From Candidatus Nitrosocosmicus oleophilus (lineage in GTDB: Archaea > Thermoproteota > Nitrososphaeria > Nitrososphaerales > Nitrososphaeraceae): a stretch of DNA of 64,000 nt. The DNA is taken from contig NZ_CP012850.1 in assembly GCF_000802205.1 (NCBI RefSeq), forward strand, positions 1,550,001 through 1,614,000. Reading direction: 5' to 3'. The translations under genes and the position numbers were made by a program. Under the pieces are notes generated by a model. It was not told where the DNA came from, made no database searches, and saw only the letters and a program-made list of their open reading frames with translations. Below, piece by piece: positions 62,715-64,000 of the stretch (its first letter is position 1; each line of letters starts with the position of its first letter).

Positions 62715-63342
62715 CAATAGCAAACCATCATAGACTACATTATCCAAAGACTGTAGAACAAAATATCCATCTACCTCCTTACCACTATTTGTCACATACA
62801 TCTTGACGTTTTATTTATTTTTAACACATTAGCTTCGATATTGGTTATCTTGTGTAACAAGGATAACCCAACCTATTGCCCTAGCGATAATACCTTGTTG
62901 ACGTTGTGGTAGAGTCACGATGTTTATAAAACCGGAAACATAACAACCAAGCATTACAACAGCAATCTAAAATGTACCGCAAATTGCTTAGCATTGAAGC
63001 TATTACCTTACATTACTTCGTTTATCCATCAACAACCACCTGCTTTTTTTTAACTTTTATGGATGTTCTCCATGTGATCACCATGTTATGCAGGATCAAA
63101 TCGCGCTAACTGTTTCCTCTATGTTATCCATGATTGTGATATTTTATGTCTTGGGTCTAAATCGGGATTGAATTATTTTTGTTACTAATTCTAAGTATTA
63201 TAAACTAGGATCTTCAAGCATGATAACTCATTATTACTTTCTAAATCATTGGAAAACAGGAACCGTATTTCTATGAATATTGATCTAAAAATCTTGTCAG
63301 TTTTAGACAATCTTTTTATAATTACTAATTCATCACCAGTAC
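62715..63342. other. intergenic region
   Basis: No gene. An inverted repeat AACAAGG (62856-62862)/CCTTGTT (62893-62899) spans a 30-nt loop; function unknown. Confidence 0.4.
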
Positions 63343-64000
63343 ATGGAAAAAATTTCTAATATCGGCAAACAATATAGAAAAACTGTTTCTCTGTTAACTT
63401 TTTTTGTAATATGGACTTCTATTTTTTCTGTGATTATGTCGATTAACGCTGGAGATTTTACTTCTAATTTATTCCAAGCAGTTTATGCTCAAAATAATCA
63501 AACAGAAGCCGAAGACGTTCAAAAAGAGTCATTAGTGAAAGATGAATCATTGCAAAAACAAGACACGAACAATAATGATAATAAACTTCAACCCCGGGTA
63601 ATTACCAATCCTGGACCTCAGAACTGTGGAATAAATCCCAATGCACCGCCATGCTGTACACCTGGAGAGGATAAAGGATGTATCGGCGAAGTACCTCAGA
63701 ACTGTGGAATAAATCCCAATGCACCGCCATGCTGTACACCTGGAGAGGATAAAGGATGTATCGGCGAAGTACCTCAGAACTGTGGAATAAATCCCAATGC
63801 ACCGCCATGCTGTACACCTGGAGAGGATAAAGGATGTATCGGCGAAGTACCTCAGAACTGTGGAATAAATCCCAATGCACCGCCATGCTGTACACCTGGA
63901 GAGGATAAAGGATGTATCGGCGAAGTACCTCAGAACTGTGGAATAAATCCCAATGCACCGCCATGCTGTACACCTGGAGAGGATAAAGGATGTATCGGCG
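63343..64000 (+). CDS. secreted cysteine-rich tandem-repeat protein (3' end outside window)
   Basis: An open frame from ATG 63343 to the window end without a stop; at least 219 codons. Residues 18-33 are hydrophobic (LLTFFVIWTSIFSVIM) and export cleavage is likely after VYAQ (about 50). A polar linker of about 40 residues follows (QTEAEDVQKES...). From residue 92 it consists of identical 26-residue repeats: PQNCGINPNAPPCCTPGEDK plus GCIGEV, with four cysteines each. Four full copies and most of a fifth are seen. A TATAATTACT A-box lies about 27 bp upstream. Likely a disulfide-stabilised surface or extracellular protein; family not recognised. Confidence 0.8.
   Translation, partial: MEKISNIGKQYRKTVSLLTFFVIWTSIFSVIMSINAGDFTSNLFQAVYAQNNQTEAEDVQKESLVKDESLQKQDTNNNDNKLQPRVITNPGPQNCGINPNAPPCCTPGEDKGCIGEVPQNCGINPNAPPCCTPGEDKGCIGEVPQNCGINPNAPPCCTPGEDKGCIGEVPQNCGINPNAPPCCTPGEDKGCIGEVPQNCGINPNAPPCCTPGEDKGCIG
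63616..64000 (+). repeat. identical 78-bp tandem repeats
   Basis: Units begin at 63616, 63694, 63772, 63850 and 63928 (last one truncated by the window). They are identical in DNA sequence, so the array is young or kept uniform by recombination. The repeat keeps the reading frame (78 = 26 codons). Confidence 0.95.

Noticed and set aside
63602-63973. 123-aa repetitive minus frame
   Set aside because: Antisense of the 78-bp repeat array, open only because the repeat is in frame.

Overview
The window is an AT-rich archaeal segment and reads best as a soil Nitrososphaerota (Thaumarchaeota) genome of the Nitrosocosmicus/Nitrososphaera type. This is inferred from several signs together. Many start codons lie about 25-30 nt downstream of TATA-like A-boxes, so most transcripts look leaderless. 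There are many tiny zinc-finger and zinc-ribbon proteins, a two-domain KaiC/RAD55 ATPase, a manganese catalase, paralogous PRC-barrel-like/DUF2382 proteins, and Asn/Thr/Ser-rich secreted proteins. No rRNA, tRNA, CRISPR array or ammonia-oxidation core gene was seen. Coding density is low and intergenic stretches of 0.3-1.2 kb are common.

Layout. 0-10 kb: a PhoD-like phosphatase, a NUDIX hydrolase, a tandem promoter/hairpin array at 4.9-5.35 kb, a frameshifted F420-dependent-type oxidoreductase, a dodecin, a flavin reductase and a DUF2795 protein. 10-22 kb: small hypotheticals, a 99-bp perfect inverted repeat shared by two zinc-finger genes, a phasin-like protein, two secreted proteins with a shared C-x-PDMGTN motif, a ferritin-like protein and an IS5-family (IS903-type) insertion with a probable 9-bp target duplication. 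22-31 kb: patatin, small two-TM paralogues, the first PRC-barrel-like protein, manganese catalase and a PoxB-like thiamine-diphosphate enzyme split in two. 31-44 kb: lipase-like hydrolase, OBAP (DUF1264) protein, second ferritin-like paralogue, a frameshifted CorA transporter, then a run of PRC-barrel-like/DUF2382 proteins. 44-51 kb: zinc finger, M23 peptidase, a histidine kinase convergent with a KaiC-like gene. 51-64 kb: second phasin-like protein, secreted proteins, a rearrangement junction joining two truncated genes, a DJ-1/PfpI protein, a luciferase-like monooxygenase, and a secreted cysteine-rich protein made of identical 78-bp repeats that runs off the end.

Themes. The recognisable enzymes (Mn catalase, ferritin-like proteins, PoxB-like enzyme, DJ-1, SRPBCC/VOC pair) and the DUF2382 group suggest a stress or envelope accessory region rather than a core metabolic one. 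Many genes are broken. Several breaks are single-base changes in A/T homopolymers, so assembly error must be separated from real decay. Others (tandem 11- and 17-bp duplications, a head-to-head truncation junction, decayed paralogues about 20 and 41 kb apart) look like genuine DNA events. The most novel-looking items are the promoter-hairpin array, the cysteine-rich repeat protein, an orphan promoter at 61.1 kb, and the PRC-barrel-like/DUF2382 family.
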